Positions 1-7,965 are shown, counted from the stretch's first letter. The stretch: 18,978 bases of DNA from CAWELS01 sp964468205 (GCA_964468205.1 CAYXVG010000091.1:1-18978); one strand, 5' to 3'. Numbers and translations: made by a program. Notes: generated by a model not told the origin, from the letters alone.

Positions 1-60
1 CGAGCGCCTCAGACTGAAGGCTCGATCGGCGCCGCGCGGGGGCGTTCTGGCCTACAAACA

Positions 61-79
61 TTCCGATGTCAAATCGGAA
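61..79. repeat. Inverted repeat, 7-bp arms
   Basis: Arms TTCCGAT (61-67) and ATCGGAA (73-79) are perfectly complementary around a 5-base centre. It lies about 200 bases before the first TadE-like gene. It could be an operator, or the end signal of a gene coming from the left. It has no T-run, so it is not a standard intrinsic terminator. Confidence 0.55.
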
Positions 80-133
80 CGAAAGTACCGGCACTGAAAA
101 GCACTCCAGTACTAGGAAGAGCACCGTGGTACT

Positions 134-151
134 TAGGACTGCTGAGTCCTA
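134..151. repeat. Inverted repeat, 7-bp arms
   Basis: Arms TAGGACT (134-140) and AGTCCTA (145-151) flank the loop GCTG. No T-run follows. It sits at the downstream end of a cluster of RGYACY-like hexamers (84-133) and is best viewed as part of a regulatory region for the cluster starting at 283. Confidence 0.5.
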
Positions 152-282
152 TCTCAGGGAACTGGCTCGGGTGTTCCGGGTATTCGCCCGATTTTTAATC
201 TTGCATCGAGCCGATATGTTAGGGACAAGCCTGAAGTTCTCTTCTGCCGGACAGGTTGAAGGGAGAGAGATGGAGAACGGAA

Positions 283-777
283 GTGCTTTTGAATATTCCT
301 ACTTGCGGTTTGCGGAGAAAGGGACAACGGGGAAACGCCTTCGTAGAGTCGGCTTTCATCCTGGTGCCACTCTTCGCGATGATTTTCGCCATTGTCGATT
401 TTGGACTCGCGGTTTTCGTTCGCAGCACACTCCAGCATTCGGTGCGTGAGGGTGTTCGCTATGCGATCACCTATCAGACGCTTGACGCTCAGACTGGGCA
501 CGACGATTCCATCAAGGATGTCGTGCGCCGGTCGGCAATGGGATTTCTGAATGGCGACGACAACCTCGAAAAGATCAAGGTGAGGTACTACGATCCACAG
601 AGTCTCGGCGAGGTCCCAGAAAACGATCCGGGTAACCTAGTTGAGATTTCCGTGGAGACCTACACGTGGGGCTGGCTCGCACTACTGCTACGCAACGCGT
701 CGCCGCTTCAAATTACGACGAGAGCGACGGACCGTATGGAGGGCTTGCCGCCCGGAGCGTCGCCCCCGGCTAGATAG
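283..777 (+). CDS. TadE-like pseudopilin-type protein
   Basis: A 164-residue protein of the TadE/TadE-like family, small membrane-anchored proteins secreted with Tad (Flp) pilus systems. A basic N-terminus (RRKGQRGN) is followed by one hydrophobic segment at about residues 19-45. The sequence G-NAFVE resembles the G-x4-E type IV prepilin processing site, with S instead of F/Y after the Glu. The remainder is a soluble domain expected outside the inner membrane. I chose the GTG at 283 because GGAGA at 272-276 lies 6 bases upstream. A TTG at 256 in the same frame has no comparable ribosome site, and the ATG at 270 is in a different frame. The next TadE-like gene starts 15 bases after the stop, so the two are probably cotranscribed. 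Confidence 0.75.
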   Translation: MLLNIPTCGLRRKGQRGNAFVESAFILVPLFAMIFAIVDFGLAVFVRSTLQHSVREGVRYAITYQTLDAQTGHDDSIKDVVRRSAMGFLNGDDNLEKIKVRYYDPQSLGEVPENDPGNLVEISVETYTWGWLALLLRNASPLQITTRATDRMEGLPPGASPPAR

Positions 778-792
778 AACGGAGGAGAAGTG

Positions 793-1419
793 ATGAGAAA
801 GTCAAGATTCAAGCGTCAGGGCCGCCGCGGCAATTCGGTGGTAGAGTTCGCCTTGGTTTCGGTGATACTCGTACCGCTGCTGTTGGGCACGGTGAACGTG
901 GGCACAAATATGAGCCGGAGCGTTCAGATCACGCAGCTTAGCCGTGATGCGGGACACATGTTCGTCCGTTCGGTGGATTTCACCCAGGACGGTAATCAGA
1001 ATCTTCTGGTCCGGCTGGGCCAAGGATTGGGCATGGAGAAGACGAGTGGTCGCGTCAGAGTAACACTGACGCGGATTCTGCACATCGGAGACAACGAGTG
1101 TCTTTCCGGCGGGCGGGAAATCCACGAATGCCCAAACCACGGCCAGAGCGTCATCACCCAGCAGATCGTCATCGGCAACCCGGCTCTGCGGCAGAGCAAC
1201 TTCGGCGAGGCGCCGGCGGCGCTTCTTGGCGACAAGAACGAGTTGGACGCGGACGACTATCTCACCGACACGCGCGTTATAGCGCAAGGGTTCGGCAATG
1301 TCCTGGCGCTTCAGGCCGGTGAGCATGCCTACGTAGCCGAAACGTACTTCGAGTCGCCGGAGTTCGATTTTCCGGGTTTCCTGGACGGCACTCAGATCTA
1401 TTCAAAGGCGATCTTCTAA
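793..1419 (+). CDS. TadE/TadF-like pilus assembly protein
   Basis: A 208-residue protein with the same layout as the preceding gene: basic N-terminus, a G-NSVVEF sequence that fits the G-x4-EF prepilin-peptidase site, and one hydrophobic segment at about residues 16-37. The C-terminal soluble part has two cysteines in an NECLSG...HECPNHG stretch (about residues 104-116), which could form a disulfide if exported. The start is the ATG at 793, with GGAGGA at 781-786 six bases upstream; a GTG lies directly before it. It is probably in one operon with the TadE-like gene before it and the TadG-like gene after it. The family is assigned from the N-terminal architecture; whether it is TadE or TadF is not resolved. 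Confidence 0.75.
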   Translation: MRKSRFKRQGRRGNSVVEFALVSVILVPLLLGTVNVGTNMSRSVQITQLSRDAGHMFVRSVDFTQDGNQNLLVRLGQGLGMEKTSGRVRVTLTRILHIGDNECLSGGREIHECPNHGQSVITQQIVIGNPALRQSNFGEAPAALLGDKNELDADDYLTDTRVIAQGFGNVLALQAGEHAYVAETYFESPEFDFPGFLDGTQIYSKAIF

Positions 1420-1520
1420 GAAAGCCGCGGGCCAACCGGTGAGGAGGGCGGCGCCTCGAACCAGATTCGTGCGCCTCCACGGAGCAAGGACGGCCAGCAC
1501 AAAGGCAGGGAGAAAGAGTC

Positions 1521-3056
1521 ATGCATTCAGCGAAAAGGGTCCAAAAAAGACAAAGAGGCATCGCACTGTTGACGACAACGGCGGCGATGTTCGTAATATT
1601 CCCGGTGGTTGGCCTCGCAATCGACGCGGGGTTCCTCTACGCGGTACGCGCCCGGCTGTCAGCAGCTACCGACGCGGCGGCGATCGCCGCGGCGCGGTCC
1701 CTGTCGAAGGGCCTGAGCATCTCGGAGCAGGAAGCCTCGGCGGTCGAACGGGCAACCTCGTTTTTCAACGCGAACTTTCCGCCTGGCGCCCTGAATTCCT
1801 CGCAAACCACGGTGGAGGTTGAGGTGAATCAGACTGCCTATCGGACACGGACGGTTTTCGTTCGCGCGTCGGTGGATGTCGGGCTCTACTTCATGCGGGT
1901 TCTCGGCCGTGAAGAGTCGGTGGTTCGGGCCGAAGGCCGTGCGTCGCGCCGGGACGTCAATCTGATCCTAGTCCTGGACCGGTCGAGTTCGATGAACGCC
2001 TCGAGCTCTTGCGGCCCAATGAGGTCGGCGGCGAAGACATTCGTCGAGCATTTCGCCAACGGACGGGACACATTAGGCTTGGTCACCTACGGCGCCAACC
2101 ACTACATCGCTTTTGAGCCAGGGCAGGATTTCAAGACCGCAAGTCCCTCCATTATTGAGCAGATCGACGCGATTAGCTGTTCGGGTAACACCAGCACGGC
2201 GATGGCGCTTTCGGAGGCACACCAACTGTTGGAGGACGTGGATGAGCCGGGAGTGCTCAATCTGATTGTCCTCTTCACCGACGGTCTACCTAACGGTGTG
2301 ACCGCTCGGTATGAGGTGAAGACTGTCTCCGATACCCGATACGGCTACGGCACGGACGGATATAGCAGCAAGAGCGAGCTGTACAACATGCTGCCGAGCC
2401 CCTGCCAGGATGCCGCCGGTCACACGTATGAGCGAAATGCGGTGACGGGCGACGTTTACGCCGCGCCACCGTGGAATCCAGACTGGAGTCCGGGGACCAA
2501 ACTGGGCGTGCTGGCACAATGGTCCGGCTTCGCGCAATACGGGAATACGGCCGGCCTCCTATTGCCGGAAGCGTCTTACCTTGGTGAGTCAGACAGCAAA
2601 CCGATCGACGACCGGGCCGGCTGCCGATTTGGGAGCAATCGCGTATACGCTCGCCGCGACGTGGCGTTTATCCCGGACATGGATGAATATGGGAATTCCA
2701 CCCGAGGCTACAAGAACGTGGAGGAGTTTCCATCAGGACATCCCTACGAAGGCCGTATCCGTCCCGACAAGCCGTCCTCGATCGGTTCGGCTTCATTCAA
2801 CGCGGCCGACAACGCCGCGCAACAAGTTCGTGCCGACGAGTACCTGGATCCAGTGATCTACACGATCGGCCTGGGCGATCCGAACAGCGCCGAACCCCCC
2901 GATGAAGAGCTAATGCGCCGCATCGCGAATGATCCGCTCAGCGCGATCCACGATCCCGACGAACCAGACGGGCTCTATGTTTTTGCACCGGACAATAGCG
3001 AACTGGCCGAAGCCTTCTACCGGGTCGCGTCGGATATTCTGCGGCTCTCCCGGTAA
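1521..3056 (+). CDS. TadG-like protein with vWA domain (copy 1)
   Basis: A 511-residue protein. Residues 12-60 are the TadG N-terminal signature: RGIALL, a hydrophobic anchor (about 14-34), then GLAIDAGFLYAVRARLSAATDAAAIAAAR, given here as a guide to position only. A vWA domain starts near 145 and keeps the full MIDAS metal site: DRSSS (D153, S155, S157), a Thr in GNTSTAM (about 224-226) and D254 in LFTDG. Between LFTDGLPNG (ends about 259) and the late vWA strand IYTIGLGD lies an insertion of roughly 180 residues rich in Tyr, Gly and Ser. C164 and C220 lie near the MIDAS loops. TadG proteins are anchored in the inner membrane and contribute to Tad pilus assembly or adhesion. The start is ATG 1521 with AGGGAGA seven bases upstream. 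A close paralog follows at 3803. Confidence 0.85.
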   Translation: MHSAKRVQKRQRGIALLTTTAAMFVIFPVVGLAIDAGFLYAVRARLSAATDAAAIAAARSLSKGLSISEQEASAVERATSFFNANFPPGALNSSQTTVEVEVNQTAYRTRTVFVRASVDVGLYFMRVLGREESVVRAEGRASRRDVNLILVLDRSSSMNASSSCGPMRSAAKTFVEHFANGRDTLGLVTYGANHYIAFEPGQDFKTASPSIIEQIDAISCSGNTSTAMALSEAHQLLEDVDEPGVLNLIVLFTDGLPNGVTARYEVKTVSDTRYGYGTDGYSSKSELYNMLPSPCQDAAGHTYERNAVTGDVYAAPPWNPDWSPGTKLGVLAQWSGFAQYGNTAGLLLPEASYLGESDSKPIDDRAGCRFGSNRVYARRDVAFIPDMDEYGNSTRGYKNVEEFPSGHPYEGRIRPDKPSSIGSASFNAADNAAQQVRADEYLDPVIYTIGLGDPNSAEPPDEELMRRIANDPLSAIHDPDEPDGLYVFAPDNSELAEAFYRVASDILRLSR

Positions 3057-3175
3057 CAAGTACGGGCTCTGGATCACGAAGTGGGGACAATCCCTGAGAT
3101 GTGTTGAGCTGAGAAGAACGGCGTTCGGAGAAATGCTCTGATCAGACCTAATTCTCGGACTTTCCGAGTAACACA

Positions 3176-3535
3176 TCACCGCGTTCGACGAGTAGGGATA
3201 TGAGGTGAGGATATCGGCCCGGCACGCCGGGCCGATATCGTGCTTGCACTGCCAAGGCCAACGCTGCGGGAGGAGGCCCCCCCGGCAGCCGGAGGCATCA
3301 CGATAGCTTCTACGGGCCCCGCTGTGTGCTCGAACCGAAGGGCTACAAGTGACACTTTCTCGCCTGTAGCCGCTACCGCCGTCAAGGTTTCGTACGCATC
3401 CCGCTTTGCCAGGACAGCATGGATGTCTACTAGAATGGGATCCTCGCCGAACACCGGGATGGCCTGAACCGTACCCGGCTGGCAAAACTCAGTAGGCTTG
3501 GTGCGGCTACCACCTTCTTTGACTTCAACCATCAC
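3176..3535 (-). CDS. Doubtful small hypothetical protein
   Basis: An open frame of 119 codons on the reverse strand inside the long spacer. I recognise no family. The first 80 or so residues have a protein-like composition (for example GTVQAIPVFGEDPILVDIHA) and G-rich first codon positions. The last 25 residues read through the 14-bp inverted repeat and look like non-coding sequence. GC3 (about 58% over the first 82 codons, counted by eye) seems lower than in the neighbours. The start is GTG-ATG at 3535-3530 with no good ribosome site. A perfect TATAAT lies on the same strand at 3585-3590, about 50 bases upstream. It may be a small real gene, a decayed remnant or chance. Confidence 0.25.
   Translation of the reverse strand: MMVEVKEGGSRTKPTEFCQPGTVQAIPVFGEDPILVDIHAVLAKRDAYETLTAVAATGEKVSLVALRFEHTAGPVEAIVMPPAAGGASSRSVGLGSASTISARRAGPISSPHIPTRRTR
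3210..3239. repeat. Strong 14-bp perfect inverted repeat
   Basis: The arms 3210-3223 (GATATCGGCCCGGC) and 3226-3239 are exact reverse complements separated by two bases. As RNA this would be a very stable GC-rich hairpin and may end transcripts from the first TadG-like gene, 150 bases upstream. Neither side has a T-run, so it is not a standard intrinsic terminator. It could equally be a protein-binding palindrome or a dispersed repeat. Confidence 0.75.
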
Positions 3536-3584
3536 CCGTCTACTACGTGGTCCTCGGCTGCCCGCAGGAAACCCGGAGTCCGAG

Positions 3585-3590
3585 ATTATA
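3585..3590 (-). promoter_or_regulatory. Possible -10 box for the reverse-strand ORF
   Basis: The reverse strand reads exactly TATAAT here. No good TTGACA-like hexamer stands 16-18 bases upstream (the sequence there is AT-rich, around AAATAC). Transcription would start some 40 bases before the ORF ending at 3176. A perfect hexamer in GC-rich DNA is notable but is weak evidence alone. Confidence 0.3.
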
Positions 3591-3802
3591 GCTTGAGGGT
3601 AACGGTGGTATTTTTGTAGATCAGGTTGACGGGGACAGGGGTGTCCCGAGGTCCGGCGGAGAGCTAGAGTACAACAGTACCAGTACTTGGATACTGCGAA
3701 TGAGAGCCAAAATACATCTTGTAATCAGCACTTTACAGGGGTTCACCCAATTCACACCGTAGCCGCGTCTCGTTAGACTCATCTCATAAGGAATGAAGTC
3801 TG

Positions 3803-5359
3803 ATGCGACGAAGCTGCAAAACAACCACTCGACGCTGTCGCCGGAAAGAGCGGGGCATCGCCCTCGTGGTTACAACCGCGGCGATGTTCCTGGTATTTCC
3901 GGTCATTGGTTTGGCAATTGACGCCAGCTTTCTTTACTCTGTTCGCGCCAAGCTCTCCGCGGCGGTGGACGCGGCCGCGATCGCCGCGGCCCGGGCGCTA
4001 GCGAAAGGCCTTACCATCTCGGAACAGGCTGCGTCAGCGGAACAACGCGCCGCGGCCTTCTTCCACGCGAACTTCCCGGACAACTTCCTCAACGCCGTCA
4101 GCAAGGAGGTCACCGTCGAAGTGGACGAGTCGCAGGAGAAGCGTCGCACTGTGACGGTAAACGGCCGCGTGGATGTCGGGCTTTTCTTCATGCGCACGCT
4201 CGGGAGGCAAACGTCGACAGTGAGGGCGCTCGGCCGGGCCACCCGGAGGGATGTAAACCTGATACTGGTCCTCGACCGGTCGGGGTCAATGAACAACTCC
4301 AACTCCTGCGGTCCCATGCGGGAAGCGGCCAAGACGTTTGTCGAACACTTTGCCAACGGCAGAGACCAGATTGGACTCGTGACGTTCGGGATGTCCTACT
4401 ACCTCGCTCAGCCACCGACCTATAGTTTCAAGCCGTCGATCATGAACACGATCGATCAGATTACCTGCTCTGGCGGCACCGGGACCGCTCAGGCTCTGAC
4501 GAAAGGCTACGAGGAGCTGGCAAACCTCGGAGAACCGGGAGCGCTGAATCTCATCGTACTGTTCACCGACGGATTGCCGAACGGCCTTACCGCGGAGTTT
4601 CCTGTGAAGATGGAGTCCGACTACCGGTATGGCTATGGCCAATCGCCATACTCCTACACATCAAGCCAGTACACCATGGAGCCAAGCACCTGCCGGGACT
4701 CCAACGGGGAGCGATATGATCGCCGCTACTACGACAGCTCCCGCCGGTACTCTGCCCCGAACTGGAACCCCTACTGGAATCCTTCGCCGAAGATCGGCGT
4801 GCTCGCCGGTAGCGGAAATGCCACCGATAGCACCGGTTACACCTTCGGAGTCACATACGCAGAGGCGGGCTCAATCTCAGACCATCGCGAGTATCCGATT
4901 TCCGACGATTGGGGCTGCACATTCGGCTCCAGCGGCCACTGGTCGCGGGTGCGGCGCGACGTCGCCTACATTCCGGGCTCTGACTACTATGGCAACTCGG
5001 CCTCCGGCTATCTGAGCCTGCAAAGGTTTCCACAAGGCCACACCTATGAAGGAAAGATCCGGCCGGATACGCCGAAGAACGTGGGCCGCACCTCAAAGAA
5101 CCTGGCTGACAATGCAGCGCGGTCAATCCGCACGGACGCGAGTTTTCCGGCGATCATCTACGCAATTGGCCTGGGCGATCCATCCGGCTCGGTGACCCCT
5201 CCCGATACCGAATTCATGCAGCGAGTCTCGAACGACCCCGACGGCGCGAATTACAACGAGAACGAACCCGCCGGGCTCTATGTTTTCGCCCCCGACAGCT
5301 CGGAGTTGGCCGAGGCGTTCTACAGTGTCGCATCGGAGATCCTGAGAATCAGCCACTAA
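3803..5359 (+). CDS. TadG-like protein with vWA domain (copy 2)
   Basis: A 518-residue paralog of the protein at 1521-3056. It shares the TadG anchor (RGIALVVTTAAMF, about 18-30), a complete vWA MIDAS (D158, S160, S162 in DRSGS; T228 in GGTGTAQ; D256 in LFTDG), the large Tyr-rich insertion after LFTDGLPNG, and a conserved C-terminus (LAEAFYSVASEILRISH). The insertion diverges more between the copies than the domains around it, suggesting it is the variable, exposed or partner-specific part. The start is ATG 3803 with AAGGA at 3788-3792. Because of the long spacer it probably has its own promoter. An intrinsic terminator follows 25 bases after the stop. Confidence 0.85.
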   Translation: MRRSCKTTTRRCRRKERGIALVVTTAAMFLVFPVIGLAIDASFLYSVRAKLSAAVDAAAIAAARALAKGLTISEQAASAEQRAAAFFHANFPDNFLNAVSKEVTVEVDESQEKRRTVTVNGRVDVGLFFMRTLGRQTSTVRALGRATRRDVNLILVLDRSGSMNNSNSCGPMREAAKTFVEHFANGRDQIGLVTFGMSYYLAQPPTYSFKPSIMNTIDQITCSGGTGTAQALTKGYEELANLGEPGALNLIVLFTDGLPNGLTAEFPVKMESDYRYGYGQSPYSYTSSQYTMEPSTCRDSNGERYDRRYYDSSRRYSAPNWNPYWNPSPKIGVLAGSGNATDSTGYTFGVTYAEAGSISDHREYPISDDWGCTFGSSGHWSRVRRDVAYIPGSDYYGNSASGYLSLQRFPQGHTYEGKIRPDTPKNVGRTSKNLADNAARSIRTDASFPAIIYAIGLGDPSGSVTPPDTEFMQRVSNDPDGANYNENEPAGLYVFAPDSSELAEAFYSVASEILRISH

Positions 5360-5384
5360 CGATTTCGCTCGAATGCAATTCTTG

Positions 5385-5418
5385 CGGCTCCGCCACAGCA
5401 GGCGGAGCCGTTCTTGTC
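5385..5418 (+). terminator. Rho-independent terminator
   Basis: A perfect 10-bp GC-rich stem (CGGCTCCGCC 5385-5394, GGCGGAGCCG 5401-5410) with loop ACAGCA is followed by TTCTTGTC. It lies 25 bases after the second TadG-like gene and closes the Tad-like cluster. Confidence 0.85.
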
Positions 5419-5447
5419 TGTTATCCTGAGGTTTTCCCCACAGACTC

Positions 5448-6689
5448 ATGGCCGAAATACTCCCCTTCCGACCCTACCGGTATACCCGCAAGGCGGGTGA
5501 ATTGAAGAACCTCGTCACCCAGCCATACGACAAGATCACGCCCGGCATGCAGGCGCGCTATCACGACGCGAGCCCCTACAATTTCGCCCACGTGATTCTC
5601 GGCGCCCGCCGCGACGGTGACGGACCGGGGAACGACGTGTATACCCGGGCCGCCGCCTGTTTTGACCGATGGCTCGCCGATGGGATATTAGCTCAAGACC
5701 CCAAGCCCGGTTTCTTCCCTTATTCGCAGGAGTTCACCGTCCCGGACACCGGCGAGCGGTTGATCCGGAAGGGATTCATCGCCCTCGGGCCAGTCGCGCC
5801 TTACTCCGAAGGTGTCGTCTTCCGGCATGAGCGAACTTTAAAGGGGCCGAAGCTCGACCGTCTGGAACTTCTCCGTCATATACGTGCGCACACGGGCCAA
5901 CTCTTTTTCTTGTACGCCGACCCCGATTTCGCCGTCGACGCCGTTCTCGAGGAGGCAGCAGAGTCTGCTCCCGAAGTTGAGGTGACGGACGAGTACGAGG
6001 TCCTGCACCGGCTCTGGCGGATTTCCGACGTGGCGCGGACCGGACGCATCCGGCAGTTGATGGCGGATAAAAAGCTGCTGATTGCCGACGGACATCACCG
6101 CTACGAGACCGCCCTGGCCTTCGCAGAGGAGAATCCGGGACTCGCGGCCGCCCGCCACGTCATGATGACACTGGTGAACCTGCACTCGCCAGGCCTCAAG
6201 GTGCTCGCCACACACCGGCTGCTCCATGGGTTGCCAGGGTTCGATTGCGCGGAATTCCTCGCGCGCGCGGGCGGAAGCTTCACAGTACGCAAAGGGGTTT
6301 CACAAGACGAGATGAAGCGGTTGCTCCAGTCGCCTGACCCAGCGAAGGTGCGGATCGGCGTGGCCGGCGGCGGCCCTCTGGCATTGCTAGAGAAGGATCG
6401 AGGTTCCGGCGAATTGGACGTGAGTGTACTCCACGACAGGGTGCTGCACGAGTTGCTAGGCGTTTCTCCAGAGGCGGTCCGCGAGCAAACGAATACCCGC
6501 TACATCCGTGGTCTGGACGCAGCCGTGGAGCAGGTAGGCGAGGGCGCGGTGCAAGCAGCTTTTCTGCTCGCCCCCACTCCCCCCGAGCAGGTGGCCGAGA
6601 TTTCCTTCGCCGGAGGCGTGATGCCTCAGAAGTCGACCGACTTCTACCCGAAGCTGCTTTCCGGACTGACGACGTACAAGATGGACTGA
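5448..6689 (+). CDS. DUF1015 family protein
   Basis: A 413-residue protein matching the uncharacterised DUF1015 family in length and motifs. The N-terminus is typical (ILPFRPYRY, then VTQPYDKI at 23-30), with HERT at 127-130 and the hallmark DGHHRYETA at 214-222. DGHHR resembles the nucleotide-binding motif of ParB/sulfiredoxin-like folds such as free-serine kinases, so an ATP- or phosphate-using role is possible, but that is inference; no activity is established for the family. No signal peptide, so cytoplasmic. The start is ATG 5448; the ribosome site is weak. It stands alone between the terminator at 5385 and a convergent gene, so it is probably monocistronic and unrelated to the pilus-like genes. 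Confidence 0.85.
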   Translation: MAEILPFRPYRYTRKAGELKNLVTQPYDKITPGMQARYHDASPYNFAHVILGARRDGDGPGNDVYTRAAACFDRWLADGILAQDPKPGFFPYSQEFTVPDTGERLIRKGFIALGPVAPYSEGVVFRHERTLKGPKLDRLELLRHIRAHTGQLFFLYADPDFAVDAVLEEAAESAPEVEVTDEYEVLHRLWRISDVARTGRIRQLMADKKLLIADGHHRYETALAFAEENPGLAAARHVMMTLVNLHSPGLKVLATHRLLHGLPGFDCAEFLARAGGSFTVRKGVSQDEMKRLLQSPDPAKVRIGVAGGGPLALLEKDRGSGELDVSVLHDRVLHELLGVSPEAVREQTNTRYIRGLDAAVEQVGEGAVQAAFLLAPTPPEQVAEISFAGGVMPQKSTDFYPKLLSGLTTYKMD

Positions 6690-6750
6690 AACGGAGTAGC
6701 GAGCCTGCCTCCCGAGCCGGCCGAGAACCTCCCCCGGCTGCGCACCCGGG

Positions 6751-7827
6751 CTATCGTTCCAGCGGCAGCGCTACGGCCTCTCCCGTGGCGACAGATCGCT
6801 TCGCCGCCTCGATGATCTCCACGACTCCGACATTGATATCGAGGGCGACAAGACCATCAACTTCCTTCTTATTCTTGATCACATCCACCATGTAGGCGAT
6901 CGGCTCCGAACGCTCACTGGGCAGAGGATCCAGGCGAAGCTGGCGGGTGGGGCCCTTGCGCCCCTGGCGGAGTTCCACACCGTTGCGGGTCATGTACAGG
7001 CTGCCCTTGAGCCCAAAGATTTCGAGATCCTGGAAACTGCGCGGCAGATCCCAACTGCCCTCAAATAGGCCGACTCCGTCTTTGTAGGAAAGAATCATCG
7101 TCGAGTTGTCTTCCACGCGCGGAAAGATCTCTGGCCGCAGGTGGTTGACATGCGCGTAGACCTTTTCGGGACGGCCTTTGTACCACAGGCTCCACAGGGC
7201 GTTGTAACAGCCGAAGTCCATCAGCGCCCCCGCCCCGTTCTTCTCGGGATCGGTGAGCCAGGCGAAAAAGTACTTGCTGCGCACCCCGCTCGAGCCGGGA
7301 CCGCCGTGGCCGACGATGCCGCGCAGCCGCCAGACCGGACCGACTTCGCCAGAATCGGCCTGCCCCTTCGCAACGTAATTCGACGGCCACCACGCCATCT
7401 GGTAGTTGGTCATGACGTGTATGCCGTGCTTTTCCGCCAGGCGCTTCACCTCCAAAGCGTCGCCGTAGGTGGAAGCGAGAGGCTTCTCGAGTATCACGTG
7501 AATTCCCCGTGGAGCGCATTCTTTCACGATCTCCAGATGACGGTTGTTCTCGACAAACGCCCAAACGATGTTTGGTTTGGCGGTGTCGAGCATCGCGGCG
7601 TAGTCAGAGTAGACGAGCGCATCGGCCACACCCAGCTTACGAGCCTCTTCGACTAGTTCAGGATTTGGCTCGGCGACGCCCACCAGCCGGGCTGATTCGC
7701 CGGCCACCATGGTGCTTAGGTGCCCCCAGACATGGGAATGCACCAGCCCGACTACGGCGATTCTCGATTCCTGCGCCACGAGCGGCGTGACAACCATCAA
7801 ATAAAAAATAAAAGCTACTGTCTTCAT
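6751..7827 (-). CDS. Secreted Gfo/Idh/MocA-family oxidoreductase
   Basis: A 358-residue NAD(P)-dependent oxidoreductase-like protein. After a Sec-type signal peptide (residues 1-18, cleavage suggested after TPLVA) comes a Rossmann strand-loop (RIAVVGLVHSH, 22-32), the family's EKP motif (E114-K115-P116 in VILEKPLAS) and the C-terminal alpha/beta domain with GALMDFGCYNALW at 200-212. Family members usually act on sugars or sugar derivatives. The position often held by a catalytic His (GxH) here reads GCYN, so the chemistry may differ. The periplasmic location is a feature of acidobacterial and planctomycete paralogs, and the cofactor would have to be bound before export or be retained. The start is ATG at 7827 (reverse strand) with GGAG three bases upstream. 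It is convergent with the DUF1015 gene and divergent from the 8055 gene. Confidence 0.88.
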   Translation of the reverse strand: MKTVAFIFYLMVVTPLVAQESRIAVVGLVHSHVWGHLSTMVAGESARLVGVAEPNPELVEEARKLGVADALVYSDYAAMLDTAKPNIVWAFVENNRHLEIVKECAPRGIHVILEKPLASTYGDALEVKRLAEKHGIHVMTNYQMAWWPSNYVAKGQADSGEVGPVWRLRGIVGHGGPGSSGVRSKYFFAWLTDPEKNGAGALMDFGCYNALWSLWYKGRPEKVYAHVNHLRPEIFPRVEDNSTMILSYKDGVGLFEGSWDLPRSFQDLEIFGLKGSLYMTRNGVELRQGRKGPTRQLRLDPLPSERSEPIAYMVDVIKNKKEVDGLVALDINVGVVEIIEAAKRSVATGEAVALPLER

Positions 7828-7965
7828 CTACTCCGGATCCTACTTCGAGATGGGTTCCCCCTCACCGTAGCATGATGGCCGAGACGACAAAGCGATCGCC
7901 GTGACCGCGGCCAGAGGGCTCGTGACTTATGGGCGGCGCTCGTCGAAGTAGTAGATTGTTTACAG

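Larger units (their letters stand above)
1..282. other. Upstream non-coding region of the Tad-like cluster
   Basis: No convincing complete gene is seen here. Frame 2 is open from base 2 to a TGA at 95-97 and could be the last 31 codons of a gene entering from the left, but another frame is also open and nothing is recognisable, so I make no call. The stretch holds two short perfect inverted repeats (61-79 and 134-151) and a cluster of related hexamers between them, which suggests a regulatory leader for the pilus-like genes that follow. An ATG at 270 lies just after a purine-rich stretch (261-269) but is out of frame with the TadE-like gene. Confidence 0.5.
3057..3802. other. 746-base spacer between the two TadG-like genes
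   Basis: Unusually long for this tightly packed cluster. It holds a small hairpin (3154-3168, CTCGGA/TCCGAG around CTT), a 10-bp palindrome TCTGATCAGA (3137-3146), a 14-bp inverted repeat (3210-3239), a possible reverse-strand ORF (3176-3535) with a TATAAT hexamer in front of it, and a GGGACA/TGTCCC repeat around GGGG (3632-3647). The last 120 bases before the 3803 gene contain AGTACC/AGTACT motifs like those upstream of the first TadE-like gene. No RNA gene or mobile-element end was recognised. Confidence 0.5.

Noticed and set aside
2..97. Tail of an upstream gene
   Set aside because: The frame is open to a TGA at 95-97, but a second frame is open too and no family is recognisable in 31 codons.
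1439..1822. 127-codon forward frame overlapping the first TadG-like gene
   Set aside because: It overlaps the start of a gene with clear TadG and vWA signatures, and its Arg/Gly-rich composition is typical of an alternative frame.
6715..6750. Terminator between the convergent DUF1015 and oxidoreductase genes
   Set aside because: Only 5-6-bp complementary arms (such as AGCCGG/CCGGCT and CCCGG/CCGGG) with no T-run; too weak to annotate.
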